Shown here in pieces: positions 34,719-48,900 of a DNA stretch of 64,000 nucleotides. The DNA lies in NCBI GenBank assembly GCA_030549335.1, contig CM060188.1, positions 15,069,501-15,133,500 of the forward strand. The letters run 5' to 3'. Under the pieces are notes generated by a model. The model had not been told where the DNA came from. It worked only from the letters and a program-made list of their open reading frames with translations, and did not search any database. Position 1 is the first letter of the stretch, and each line of letters starts with the position of its first letter. Source of the DNA: Pontederia crassipes (Eukaryota > Streptophyta > Magnoliopsida > Commelinales > Pontederiaceae). The translations under genes were made by a program, and so were the position numbers.

Positions 34719-35731
34719 TACTACCACATGTTGTTTCCAACTGTTTAGTGCATGATTAATTGGATACGACCCAAATTACATGCAGGCGCCCACCACATGA
34801 TACTGTCACAGTGTCACGGTCCCGTTGAAATTTTTTTCCTTTTAAAAAAAGAGGGATTTTTTTTTGTAACCATAGGGACCCCTTGAATTTAGCTCGTTTT
34901 AATCATGGCAATAGCTCCAAGGAATGCATCCTCGACTACCCCATGTCGTTCATGTCTAAAATAAACCTCGGAATTACTGCAAAACAAGAACTTAATAAGA
35001 GAAAAATGCATAGTGTATAAGCTTTCTGCAGCTAATGTTTAGATTATATTGTTGCCATTAAGAAAACAATTCATATGTTGCTACACACATTTTTACTCTT
35101 TTGACAATTTGGTTTGGACACATGTGAATTGTTTGAAATATGTTTGAGACTATTTGGGCTATTCATCAATTGTATTTTCCAGTTGAATTAAATGGCAGCA
35201 CTTTAAAATTAATTATCTTGGAAGTGATAATTTTCACCGGATACACTATCTTCAGAAACCAACAATTTTACAAGACGCAAAGTTGCAGGAGACAGGAGAC
35301 AAGAAAATTCAAGCATTAATCACAATCACCTGAACTTCGTACAACATTCAGTGGCATCACCCACAACTAAACAGCATCATATTGATTCACAGGAAAGATA
35401 CAAGACATGAGAAAACTATTCCTCTGGAAAGAGAGAATTCTATAGTCAAGTCACATTTTGCAATATACTAGCAACAGAAATGTACTGATTAACTTTTAAA
35501 GAAAAAATGTATATTAATAAAAAAAGGCAATAAAATTGTAGAGACTGGTACTTGGTACTACTGTAATGCAGCTAGCTAACAGTATCAGAAAAAGCAGTCA
35601 TCCCAGTTAGGAAGGAATGCAGTCTAGTTTCTTTTGTTTGCCTTTGATCGATCTCCTTTTGTAGTAACTCTTTTCCTCCATGTATGTGATCCCACAAGTT
35701 TAAGGCAATTGACATGAGCAAATATGAAGGC
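34719..35731. other. Intergenic downstream of UXS copy 2
   Basis: AT-rich DNA that should include the 3' UTR of UXS copy 2 at its right end. No further feature supported. Confidence 0.4.
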
Positions 35732-38700
35732 TCAAGATGCTTGACCGCCGGTAGTGGTGGTGGTCGTATCGGAATCTGCATGGTCGCCGAAGACACGCTT
35801 GCGGAAGTCCGATACCATTAGAGGAAGACCTTCCCGGAGAGAGATCTTCGGTTCCCAGCCGAGCAACTCCTTGGCCCGGGTGATGTCAGGTTTGCGCTTG
35901 TGGGGATCGTCCTCTGTGTTGGGCCTGAATTCGATCTTAGCATTGGGATCAATGGTGTCCTGCACCACCTTGGCAAGCTCCAGCATGGTGAACTCCCCAG
36001 GGTTTCCCAAGTTGAATGGACCAACGTGCTCCCCTTCCATGAGCCTCATCAGCCCCTCAACCTGCATTTGTGTGACGTTTACAATCATATTTAACCCAAA
36101 ACAAAGGAAATAGCTGTTCCACGTAGGCTGAGGGGATTTGTCGCCACATAGAACATGATGGGATGATGCCAAGTGGAGCATCAGTGATGCATACAATAAG
36201 AGTTCAAGCTTAATGATACGTAACGTAACTAAGTTTCCAACTTTAATAACTGGAGGAGCTAATGGAGCTAAGGATATGGCAATGTCAGGGTAACCTCCAA
36301 ATGCAAGGCCCAATGGGGGAATGCAAAAGTGGGACATGGTTTAGGTTCTTTTGCCACATGGGAACTTTTGTTGCTTGATGCCCAAATGCCCTTGGACCCA
36401 ACTCGCACCAACAACCAGGGTGGCGTTTTCAGTTTATTTTAAAGAAATAGCAGGTCCCTGTAGACCCCAAAATTGCATCATGACAGGGACAGTAATTATT
36501 TGGTACTCAGAATTGGCAAGGATAATATACACCATGTATGAACCAAAGTAAGACAGATAGGCAAGAAACAAACAAGGTTACCCTACCAGATCAGAAACGT
36601 ATTGGAAGCTCCTGGTTTGCTTTCCATCTCCATAAACAGTCAGCGGCTCCTTCCTCAGGGCCTGAAGTCATTGCACCAAATAGTTAAAAAAACTGCAAGC
36701 GTTGTCAAAGTAATCCATCTCTTATTTTAATTGTTATCTAGAAAATAGATAATTTATGCCGATTCCTACCTGGGCGACGAAGTTGCTGACGACCCGGCCA
36801 TCATCGATGCACATGCGAGGGCCGTAAGTGTTGAAGATCCGAGCAATCCTCACCTGTATCAATCACAATTTGACACTGTCAAAACATTGTGCATGAAGAA
36901 GCAGTCAACATGTTTTTACTTTTTATTGCCTAAAAAGATGAACTTGCTAGGCGACCTCCACTTGGGCACCCCGGTGGTAGTCCATGGTCAAAGTCTCGGC
37001 AGTTCGCTTGCCCTCGTCGTAACAACTCCGAACGCCTGCAAAAGTTCCCAAGAGCAGCCACCAAACAAGAGCACAGAACGTGTCAGATCCAGTCCTTGAG
37101 CATTAAACACTGCCAGAATACAATGAGTAATGTAGATGGACGCATCGAACTGGCTTTGGTCGCCTAATTGCTAAATTCCAAACTTCATGTTCCTTGACAT
37201 ACTATAAAGCGTCCAATTTTGGGGGGCCCAAAGTTGGTAAGGAAAGATGTTGCAGTGGCCAATTCTCAGAATGTCTTTCTACAGCTAAGAGATAGAAATA
37301 GATTGAGAAAGAGACGGGAGACCCAGATAGACAATTGCAAGCATACCAATGGGATTGACATTGCCCCAGTAGGTCTCAACTTGAGGGTGCTGCAGGGGAT
37401 CGCCGTAGACTTCGCTGGTGCTGGTGAGGAGGAATCTCGCACCAACTCTCTTGGCCAAGCCAAGCATGTTCAGGGTTCCCACCACATTGGTCTTGTGCAC
37501 TCAGCAACAAGCTACATGAATTAAGGCAGTTCAATGGACAAAAGTTGGCATCATCTTATCTTGCTCTGCTTTGGCATTCAATAATCCTTATTGGCATCGA
37601 AGAAACTAAAGCATAAGACAACAGGATTCCAACGACATCACAGGCTAACAGTATTACTAGTCGTACAACCGTGGGAAACAAATCGGGAACAATAAAAAGG
37701 AAGTTGCCAAATGAAACAATCAACATGCAGAATCCAAGAAAGACGAGAACAGCAGAAACAGATGATAGATGCAGCTCCAAGCTTGCCATTAAACTTTAAG
37801 TCACTCCGTTTAAATCAAAGAGAACGGGATCTCCAAATTCGTTTGCATCCCAGGAACAGATGCTGGTCCTTTTTTAAACAAACAAAAAGTTCAAACTTTT
37901 GAGAATCACATCAGAACGCATACTTCACGATCGGATAAAAACAAGAGAAATGAATTACGAACAGTGGAAGAGGATATAAATTTTGAGAACCCCATCACGT
38001 GGCGCATAGAGAACAAATGGGCAAAAACCAAAAATCCAAACTTTGCGATCAGGTGGAAAAGTTACTGCTACTGAGAACTCCAAGTCATCATATCTGATCT
38101 AAACAAGCGTACAAACATGAAATATTTAGTTGAAGAAACCGATGAACTGTTAAACGAGATAATTAATACAACAGGAGAAAATCAGAGTTTTCATTCACCA
38201 AACGAAAAAAAAACTGAGTTTTCAGTCAGAAACGGGTTATACGATGAAAAAAGATCGATTATATGATCTATGCAAGAACTAAAATTTTAAATAGAAAGAT
38301 GAAAAATTAAAAATTCGGAAAAAAAACTATTTCGATTGCCAGAAAGATTGCAGCAGAATAAGGATATGATGGTCTTGACGGGGTTGAACTTGTAGTGAAC
38401 AGGGGAGGCAGGGCAGGCGAGGTGGTAGATCTGGTCGACCTCGAGGAGCAGCGGCTCGACTACATCATGGCGGATGAGCTCGAAGCGCGGGTTGCCGAAG
38501 TGGTGCATCACGTTCTCCTTCCTCCCAGTGAAGAAGTTGTCCACCACGATCACGTTGTCGCCCCTCGCCATCAGCCGGTCCACCAGGTGGCTCCCCACGA
38601 ACCCCGCGCCGCCGGTGACCACGATCCGGAGCCCTTTGCGCTTGAGCCCCAGCGGTATCTTCCCCCCGGCGAATCCCCTCGTCACCGTCTCGAACGCCGC

Positions 38701-39003
38701 CCGATGCTGAGCTCCGCCGGCGAACCTCGAGGGCACCAGAGATGAATACGACGACAGCCGGTCGAAGTCTCCCACGAAGTGCGTGCCCATACCCGAGGTT
38801 CGGGCGCCTGAGGGCGCGAAGGAGAAGACGAGGGAGGCGATGGCCGCGCCGACGAGGACGAAGAGGAGGCGCTGCTCGCGTAGGACATAGCGCAAGGGCC
38901 GCAACAGCCAGAGAAGACGCTTCTCCGGCTTCGGGGTATATCCTCCGGCGTCCTCTCCGGCGGCCGGCGGCGAGCCGCCGCGGAAGATGAGCTCGGATCC
39001 CAT
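35732..39003 (-). CDS. UXS: UDP-glucuronate decarboxylase (UDP-xylose synthase), membrane type, copy 2
   Basis: The second UXS has exons 39003-38368, 37494-37347, 37035-36956, 36853-36770, 36661-36587 and 36061-35732, in total 1353 nt and 450 aa. It has the same architecture as copy 1: short N-terminal tail, one membrane segment (about 46-62), GGAGFVG at 131-137 and catalytic Y267/K271 in SCYDEGKR. Exons 2 to 5 have the same lengths as in copy 1 (148, 80, 84 and 75 nt). Differences are concentrated in the N-terminal stem (residues 8-25 and 66-100) and the last ten residues. Intron 1 again has AT-AC ends. Frame, splice sites and active site are intact in both copies, so both are probably expressed. 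The N-terminal anchor implies Golgi location; soluble cytosolic UXS forms lack it. Confidence 0.96.
37495..38367 (-). other. U12-type AT-AC intron in UXS copy 2
   Basis: The intron begins ATATCCTTATTC and ends TGAGTGCAC on the gene strand, at the same codon boundary as in copy 1. Its last 33 bases, which include the branch-like TGCCTTAAT, are identical to those of copy 1, although most of the intron body has diverged. Confidence 0.88.
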
Positions 39004-39131
39004 TGCAGAAGCAGAGGAGGACTGTGATGTAAAGAAAAAGCAGGTGCGACGGGCTTTTTCGCAAAATAATGCTGCTGCTCCGTAAAATAATGTCTCCGGA
39101 GGGGAACAAATAACGGGTACTTATCGAGACA

Positions 39132-39178
39132 TCCCGTTACGTTGATCCTCGGGAGCAACGCCCCTTAACCTGCCACCT
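39132..39178 (-). promoter_or_regulatory. UXS promoter block, copy 2
   Basis: TCCCGTTACGTTG, followed by TCCTCGGGAGCAAC and CCTGCCACC, corresponds to the block at 15525-15583 upstream of copy 1. It lies about 130 bp upstream of the start codon. Perfect G-boxes CACGTG are nearby at 39202-39207 and 39228-39233. Confidence 0.55.
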
Positions 39179-40589
39179 CATCTCTCCGCCGTGCGATCCG
39201 TCACGTGTAAGAAGGACGCATCAGGATCACGTGAATTGTCATAAAGGGTCACCACGACGTTGCCTAGAAGTTATCGGAGTCCATTCGTGATTCGATGGAA
39301 AGACGAGGGGTTTTGCGGGAATTCGATAAAAAGTTATTATTATGTCAGGGGGAAAAAAAACGTACGATGTCAGTAATTTAACAGACTAAACTGCCTCGAA
39401 ACTTGCGTAACCTAAATTACATTTTTACCCTCAAGGAGCAGAACGTGCTAGTTATAATAGAGTTTCCTAGCCCAATTATCGTTTTATTTATTTCTTACAA
39501 AATAATTTATCATTTACGAGTTGGTAAATATTTTAAACAAAATCTCAGTTGTTGGCATAAATAGTTTTTAATTAAACTCCTAGCGACACGTGTCCACGAC
39601 GACTCTGTGTAAATGGGCCCGTCTCCCTTTTGTGATTTGAGTTTTTTTTTTCCTTTTCTTTTTTGAATAGTTTAAGTTGTGATGTTTTTGGTAGGTTGGT
39701 GTGCCTTTGGACAAGTCAAAGTTTGGCAACCTTAACACTTGGGGTTCATGAATTATTCAAATTCAAATACTTTTTGTCCAAAACTATTTAATAATTTTAG
39801 GTATAATATAAATGATAAACAGTGGTGAGTGGCAAATTTCATCTTTCTTCCCCCAAAAATCATTAATAATTTGATTCCGTCACGCATATAAATCTTAAAT
39901 ATATAAATTTACATCAACATACATCCCTATTCAAATTTAGTAGAAGAGAATATTCTTTTTGTTTTTTATTATGCAAAAATAGGATGGAAAAGGTGTTATG
40001 TGACCTAAAAGGATTGAATAACTTGCAAGTGAAACTTAGGGTCCATTGGATCTTGGCCATTCCAGCAACCAGATTGAGACTGAGAAGGATTACATGAGCA
40101 AAGCAGTTGTTGCTTATTGTTTATTGCATTGATTTGACCTTGGAATTAGTTGCAGCTGCTCCTACTTGGATCAAGATCTTTGGTACTGCAAAACTTTTGC
40201 CATGACAAGCAAAATATACATATGTATAAGATGTCAATTGCTTGAATGATAGTGTTTCAAAATGGGTCATCTGTTTAACAATTAATGGATAATGTGAACT
40301 AATGGAGGATCAACATTATATGGAGAAGTGCAATTAATTGTGCCAAATGTTGCAATGACATCATATTCATCTTATTGTAGGGAAATCAATTAGGTGGTTT
40401 CCACATTTAATTAAGTTGCATGTTACTCTTGACAGGTGACCATTTCTCAGTCTCAAGGTTGAACAGGTTCAAGTCCTCATAATGTTATGCACAAGGCCTT
40501 GTATATAAGGAATTGGTCATGCCATATAAATTATAGAATTTAAAGTGGCTTCTTACCAAGTCTCTCGACTCCGCTTTTGTTTTGTTTTG

Positions 40590-40695
<106 letters not shown>

Positions 40696-41017
40696 TCGAA
40701 ATTTTCAAGTACTCTAATCAACCCTTTTTCATTCTAAAATACTGAAATTGTCACTATAGTCGTCTAATTAAGAAATTGAAAGAAGAATTGAAAGAATTTA
40801 ACACCTAAGGTAAACTTTTTCCCCTTGATAAGCATCTGTTAATTCAGTAAGTTGATGAGAGTCTTTGACAAGGTCTTGTGGTGTCATATTCTTCTGAGAA
40901 AAATAATTATTAGTTAAAAAGTCTTGACCTAATAAATATATATATACATTTAACTATTATGTAAATTATTTTTATTTTACAGAAATTCAGCTTCAGCATT
41001 GAATTTTGAAAAGAAAA

Positions 41018-41018
41018 T

Positions 41019-41057
<39 letters not shown>

Positions 41058-41058
41058 T
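41018..41058. repeat. (TTTA)n microsatellite
   Basis: About ten perfect tetranucleotide units. Confidence 0.95.
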
Positions 41059-42197
41059 GTTAGATGCAATCTAAACGTTGATTGGAAAAGGAGACGCAAG
41101 TCACACTCCATGGCCTCTCAAATTCTTAATTTTGTTGCCTCTATGGACAAACTGATGCGATGGAATTGACAACCAATTAAGGACGTCCCTCGTTGCCTTC
41201 CAACTTCAAGTTAATTTGAGGCGTTCGAAGAAAAAAAATTCAACTTTTAATTGTACCTATCGAATAGAATTAATTTTATGGAAGTTGAAATATCATGACC
41301 AAGTTTTGGTGCACTTATTATGACAAGGTCAATTTAGATATCTGTCAATCTCAATGCACCGTGCACCAAGCATGTAGGATTTCAGCAATGTTCTTACAGA
41401 AATTTAACTGTATTTAATGTGAATTCTTTATTGTTTTGCATATAAAGGACCATTTTGTGATTTCGCCGTTGAATTAAGCCACTTGGTAACCATTTGTACA
41501 TTTTTATCAATCATGGTTAATTCAACTACTGGTGAACAGCGTCTAGTGAGCGTACTCACAATAAATGCAACAACCGACAGGCATACGACTTGGAAGATTA
41601 CTCCTCGTTTTCAGTTGGTAAACGAGTTAAATTCCAAACTAAAAGACAAGGACATGAATATTAACCTCCCTGATTAATTTAGTTGGATGTTAATTATTTT
41701 TTAACCTGAACGCATTTCAATCGTTAGATGATATTTTTGAATGATGAGAAAAGTAATCACTTGTGATGATTCATCCTTCCAGAGCACTATGGAGGTACAT
41801 TAATCCAACTAAGATATCCAGAAGGAGATGTTTTTTGGTTGTCAATTAAACCAAGACTACCTTAAATTGGCATATACGATGGCTAAAATTTATCAAATAT
41901 GGAGTCTGACTATAACAGTTATACATATCGCTTATATATGCCCTGCAATAATATATCTTTCCTTCCTTTTTCAGCGAGAAAGAAACCAGTCTTGAGCTCA
42001 TAGGCCTTGGACAGCACAGCATATGCTTGAAGCAAGACCAAGTAAAAATAAAAAATAAAATCAAGATCCAAAGCATAGGCATACAAAATAAGTTCACGCC
42101 TTGAAGAATTGATTGAGAAATCAGTCTTTGAAATCTGGGGCGATTAGTAACTGTACCAGATGCATGGACGAACGTTCCTTCTTGGCTGCCAAGTTAA

Positions 42198-45100
42198 TCA
42201 GTATCGGCGCATGTCTTTTGGTGGCTTGAAGTGAATTGGATGCGTCTCTGGTGTAGCACTGGTGTCCTCTTTCCACATCTTTATAGTTTTATCTGCCTCA
42301 CATGTAACAATTCTTGTGCCGCTCACATCATATGATAGAGCATATATGCAAGCTTCACTGTCAAGTGAACCTGTATTCATTGCAATTAAAAAATCAATAA
42401 TTCCAGGAAAAAACCTTCCCCCTCGCAGGAAATTAGAGGAAAATGGGGTAGTTTGAGCAGGATTGACTAACCAGGCTGCACGATAGTCTGGGCTTGCTGA
42501 TAGTTGTAGCCACTTTTCCAGTCCCAGAACCAAAGGCTCCCATTATCACCTGTGATGCACACAAGCTGTAAGTAGCGATGCTCAACAATTTCCTTTCCAT
42601 GGTTACAGTGAAGCATTAAGCACTTGATTTATGATCACTTTGGTTAGGTTTCTCCAAACAGAACTTTCGTTCAGTAACCTAATTGAAAGGCAATTTGGCT
42701 TATCCATAGGCCATTCAACATGACATACCTGCAGTTGCTAAGACGCCTTCCTCATTAACTGCCATTGAATTTATTATAGTTTTCTGCTGAGATCTGAGGG
42801 AGAAAACAACAGAAAAATAGAAAAGATTGGAAGTCAAAATGATGATGCATGTACCAACTATACACTCTTTAATTAGAAAAAGAAGATATAACAGTTTCCC
42901 AATTAATTGTCAATTATTTTCCACCATGTTCACATAAAAAGTGTAACACTGTTTCATCTACTAAGTATGCAAAACCCTTCCCTCTTCAAAAGGTAAATGA
43001 TAATTGTTCATAGTATCTATATATGTGAAAAAAATATTTCTTTTTTCTTCCTTTAGAATGAGAGCCTGCTGCATGTTTATGACTTGTGAAAATTAGAAGT
43101 CATGTCTGCTTCATTTTATCTTTTTGCTTGTTTGGAGGGTTGAAATGGATGATTAGATGGTAGTCATCCCATGATATCAGTTAAGGAATAACAGTACTGA
43201 AATTGAAGAAGTTCAGTTAGCTGTTTTCTTAGTGGTAAAAGAATCAACAGTATAGCTGTTCTATCTTCTGAATTATCTAAAAAGGTAGCAGTCCACTTCT
43301 TTTTTATTTTTTGGGCCTACTATAGATATGTCTAGAAAAAAGAACGTGCAAATTGAATTCAGCACTCACAACATATTGTGCAAAAATTCGCCTTTTGGAA
43401 GATTAAACTTCTTTATATTATCCGCAGATGCAGAGGCAAAAGTTCTCCTGGGAAAAAAATGATAACCGATAAAAGACAATCAGTAAACAAGAAAGACATC
43501 TGTGAATCTAAATCTAAACTGATGAACATGAACATCTGTGAAGTTAAACAGATGAACATGAGTTGCAGGGTCATACTCTGTTGGGTGCAAGGCCATAGCA
43601 CGGACAGATTTCTTATGGTGGGTAAGAGTTGTCATAGTTTTTCCTGCAAATAAGCATTTCTTCTCCTTTTGTTGAAAAAACAAAAGAAATTTGAATAACT
43701 AGAACTTGAGACTTGAAAAAAAGTGTTTACCAGCTGCAAGATCCCAAAATTTAATAGTGCTGTCGTGGGATCCAGTCACGACTTGTGGATCCTGAAAAAA
43801 GAAAGAAATGCATTAAGACCATAAAATATCAGTCATGCTTCATAGAAGGGACAAAATGATTTATGGCCCAAAGTAAACCATAAATATGTTCCATTTTTAT
43901 TATTATATAGATAAAGATAGAAATACTTATAGAATTGCCCATTTAAGCTGATAGTCATACTACAAGAAAGAAAATTAACAACTCAAAAAGATGTGTAATG
44001 AAATAGCTTAGTCTTCACCCGTCGCCATATATTCACCCAAATTCAGAACCATGCAAAGGGATTCTTAAATAACTAATTTAAGCATGTTTCAAGCAAAGAA
44101 TTAGCAAATAAAAAAACATCACTTAGGAGGCAAGAGAAAATATTTCATAGCGACAAGAAATGCATTTCATAACTAAAGATATATGATGTGAGCACTGATG
44201 ATTGATTAAAGGCTCACAATTTTGTTGGGAAAGGGAAAGGATGACTAGCAAGATGGTAGACATCCAGAATATTTCATGTATATAGAAATTTGGTGACAAA
44301 AGATTTCAGAGACGGAAATCCATCTAATAGCCCAAGAAAGCTACACAACCAATTAAAGTTGAACTTTCCACTCCCTGCTTGGTGGCGACGGCTGAAATCC
44401 TTGGAATAGCGGACATGATCATTGTCAATCAGCGGCCCAGAGAAAATTCACCCTGAACCAATTCGGTTGGTTCTTCGTCTTTCACTCACCCGCATGTGGA
44501 AGAATCCAGTGTTTGAATCACCCTCTTTTAGCCATGTTAGTTGGGCCTCTGCCTCCACATGGTTTCCTCATTATCCTCCTCATGGACAAGATCTATCTGC
44601 TTGCTTCTTCGGCTCAACTCCTTGAAGCCACGTAAGCACAGGTCATAAATTTGCCAAGGTCGTGAAAGAGCCTATGACGTGATGCTTATGTCCTCTCTGA
44701 TCTCATTTAATAGCCACGTAGGAAGGTCTCCAGCTGCTCCAGCCAGGATGCAAGGGTGGGGTCGGAGTATCATAAGCCAGGGTGGATAGACACTGAACAT
44801 GGACAGTCTGCTGGAAGCCAGGTTCCATCAACCGCTCAAATTTGACTGCACCTCCTCCATCTGAAACTTCTCCGCTAATTCAATCAAGACCAGGAATCGG
44901 TCGAGTCTGACTGCAGGCCCGCACCAAGTGTATCTGCAGTTTGAAATGGTTTAGTCAATGAGGGCACAGCACTTCACAAAATCATGAAAGTTGCCTGAGC
45001 TTGTGTCTGTCCCCGGACCTGTCGACACTATGTAAAGTAGCATTAAAATCGCTCGTGAGGGCCGGCTGGGTGACTGCCTAATTGGCTGAGCCGTTGAGCT

Positions 45101-45897
45101 TTTGGACTACTGATCCCTAGCACCTAGATGTGAAATATTAATCACTCCCAATAATGGCACTTCCGAAAGCTGAACCTAAGATATCCTTTTAAAGGTTCAT
45201 CAGCTGAACCAACTACAAGTTGATAGAAAATCGAACAAAGTGAATCTCATGGACTCAAGGCTCACTTGTGCATCCAACATCATGTATCCTTTAACACCTA
45301 CAACATTATCTTAATGTAGTTTTGTCCAAGTTTAAACATTTTTTTTATCCAAACCCATCAATGTCCAAGGCTAATAACACATGACTAATCCAATATTCAG
45401 ACGAAAACAGAACAATAAGCTTATATATATGAACTGGATGTCATGTACAAAAAAGAGCTCTCAAGAAGAAAGCTACAAAAAAAGAGAGATGTACAATGTC
45501 TAGCCAAAACCCCACTACCGAAGAAGAAAAGATATATGGTGTACAATACTCAATGTTGTCAAAAATCGGTTTTTACGACTTTACAACTCTACCTTTGAAA
45601 AACGTGCTTGATTCCACTCCGGGACATTTCCGGCCAGCGATCCCACCTTTTTTTTTGCCGCTGATTTAGTGGGTCACGTGGTCACACCACGTGATTGCAA
45701 ACCCAATAAGGACGAAAAAAAAATCGATGATGCCCTAGGCCCCTGCTTACCGCCGCTTGCTGCAGTGGCTTGCCGCCGGTTGGACGCCAGCCGCCGTGTG
45801 TTGCAGTCGCCTGCCGCCATGTTTTCCAGCCATCTGCCGCTCTGCTGTCGCCTGCCATTTCTGCCGCCGTGAATCATCAGTACACCCCTAGTCCCCT

Positions 45898-45964
<67 letters not shown>

Positions 45965-48900
45965 CGTTCTTTTCCTGTCGCACCATTCTTTTTCTGGCGC
46001 CATCATGTTTTGCCGCCGGTCTGCTCCCTGTTGTCTCCCTCCCTCCCTGCGTGAACAATGGAGACCTCGGCACCTCTCTGTGCTTCCCTGCTCTCGAGAG
46101 GCGCGGGGTCTCCCTGCTCATGAACAAGGAGTGCCGAGGTCTCCCTGCGTTCGCTAGCAGAGGCATCGAGGTCTCCCTGTTCGCCCAATGCAGCAGAGAG
46201 GCCGGTCGAATTTTTTACTTGAATTTTGAGTTTTGACTACTGTATGCTTATATTGTATCATGTATTTAGGTAAACAAAAATGGCATCCGGTTCGGGTTCA
46301 GGAGTTGGAACTTTTGATTACTGTATGCTTGTATTGTATCATGTATTTAGGTAAACTTGTCTCTTGATGAGTCATGTGATGTTTTGTTATTCTGAATTTT
46401 GATGACTTGGAACTTTTGGTAATTTGGAATTTGGTATCGATCCATTATCCTTTGATATGTTGCTTAATATTTGATAACTTGATAAAATTTTTGCTTTATT
46501 ATAATATTATATTCAGTTTTGTGCTAATTAATATATTAAAAAAGTAATCCCGTAGAATCGGCCGTGTCGTGTTACGTGTTCACGATTTACGTTTTTTCAA
46601 AGCCCTCCGTGTCGTGTCCGTTTTACGTGTTTGACAACATTAACAATACTCTCAACCTAACATCGCTCCCCACAAAAAATGACCGGATTACACTTGAGCC
46701 ATATGGCCCACGAACCGGTTAAAAAGTTTGCCAACCTCACACGCCAGCCCTGCTGCAGCCTAACAGAACTGCAGAGTGGCTGCCAAAATCTCCAGGGTGA
46801 ATGAGAAGATATCCATGCTCTATTGTCACCAAACCTCTCGAGACCCTTGTCATGTCCCACCTTAGGAGCACTTTTGTGACAGGCAGTGGTTATGGTGGCG
46901 GAACAATTACCGGATAAGGTTACTGGGCACGGCCACCATGACCCAGCGCCATGTCGTGGCCCCAAGTGTATCCAGAACTTGGGCAGGACAGCAACAACAA
47001 TTCGGCGGTCGGGGATCGAGAGGATGCCTGGGCGAAGAGTTGGGACAGGAGGTTTGGCGCAATGGACAATTGGGACATGCAGATGGCGCGAACCAACGAT
47101 CGAGCGGACATTGCACCATGGCACGAGGCTGTGACACTCCCTGCGCGGCCAAACGTTTCCCAACAACTACAATCAGTATGGAGGTTGTGTGGCCAAAGGA
47201 TTCTTGCGGAGAAGAAAACTTTGGAACGATGGGGTTTTTGAGGGGCGAAGGGGTGTCATCGGGCGGACGCCGGGCATGGGTGGTTACTCTTTTTTGTAAT
47301 TCAAATGGGTTGATGGTGTGATGAACTGTGACCTTTGTTGTATAAATCTTCCTCTACTCGACCATTTTTTGGAGAGAGTGAATACAAATGCCTTTCCCCT
47401 TAATTGAGTTCTCCATTGTGCATTGCATGTGTGTGCACTGTGTGTTAGCGGTTATAATTTCAAGGCACACCGTGAGAGACTGACTTAGCATCTTCGAGTA
47501 GGAAGAAGTTAAAGCTGCTCGTTGAGTTTCTGAGTAAGGGAAACTAAGGACGTCACACATTGGACACTCAAAAAATAGATGGACGATGTCCTCCACCTCG
47601 CCACATAAGACGAAAGATGTGCCGTGTGAGGTGCAGATCTCGCCCTATATACTCTGGTGAAGAGTTCATCTCACAGCATAAGCAAAGCAAAAATCTTTCA
47701 ACGGCACTAAGAATACCAAATGAGTTTGCTATTCGTTCTGAACTCTACAGGAACCGTAGTGGCTGGAAGAAGCGGAGGTAGATGTTGCGAGCGGAGGACT
47801 CCGAAAGCCAAGTCCATCCGTCCAACCTGGAGGGGTCCAAGCGGAAGAGGGGGATCCTCTAGTGAAGTGACATGAGCTCTGAAATGCACTGATATGAGAA
47901 TGGAGATGCAAAGGAGGGGGGGTCCATCAGCCGAAGCTCGGGCCGCCAGCCTCAAACCAGAACACCACCACCAAGGCACCCGGATGAGCAGCGAGGGCCC
48001 ACAATCACCCCGAACGCCACCACCAGCGTGCCCCTTGGTAACCAATCCTACTGCCAGAATGAAAATGCCTCCAAAGAGCTGCGCCAAAAGGAGGCCCCTC
48101 GTGGTAGAATGATCTAGGTCTCCCAAGACAGGTACTGCACATAACAGGTGACAAACACTATGCGCCATAAGCTCTTCTCGGGTCCCATGATCTCCCCCAC
48201 CCACGGGGCAAGAATGCTGATGTTGTCCTTGGTAACCAGGACACCTCGACGGTCTAGTCTGCACCCCTGCTAGAAGAATCCAACAATGTACGGGCATCCG
48301 AAGGACCGACATATAGCATATCGGGAGCGTCGAGAGGACTAATCTGAGTAATATGAACTGACGTACCCAGGAAAGTAGGTGTGAGCTCCAACCATGAAGT
48401 TTGTGCTCCAGTCGTTTAATGACTGAGGTCCACCCTCGGGAGCTAATGTTGCGATCGGAGAGCGAAAAACCCAGATACATAATCGGTAGAGTCCAAATGT
48501 GAAACTCAACTGCACATCGGGTGACGATCTCCGTAACCATGCCGAAGGGGATGAAGAAAGTTGGCATGGTTAATCCGAAGGATGGACGCTGCGCCGAAAA
48601 GCTCCACAAGGATGGCCACCCACCTCACCTCGTGGTCGAAGTCCTCGATGAAGAATACCATGTCAACATACTGGAAGAAGGGGACCAGATCCCCAGCAAA
48701 GCCCTTGGTTCCAAGAAAATGGTTGTATCTAAAACGGGAGAGATTTTATTGCCGAGAGTGAAGAATATTTTTTTGTGCACTCTGGTTCGTCAATAGAAAG
48801 AGCAGGATGCTTGTGATTAGATTGTAATGATATTCTACATGTAATTATTCACCCCTGTACATAGCATATCTTATATCAACAAATTAGAATGTCTGCACAA

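Noticed and set aside
45551..46642. Mutator-like element with a 9-bp duplication ACAATACTC
   Set aside because: The ninth base matches only because the element itself starts with C; CAATG ends and an 8-bp duplication agree with element A, so hAT fits better.
46657..47166. A 169-codon minus-strand frame in PRL1 intron 9
   Set aside because: It overlaps several other open frames in balanced-composition DNA and shows no recognisable LINE or host domain.
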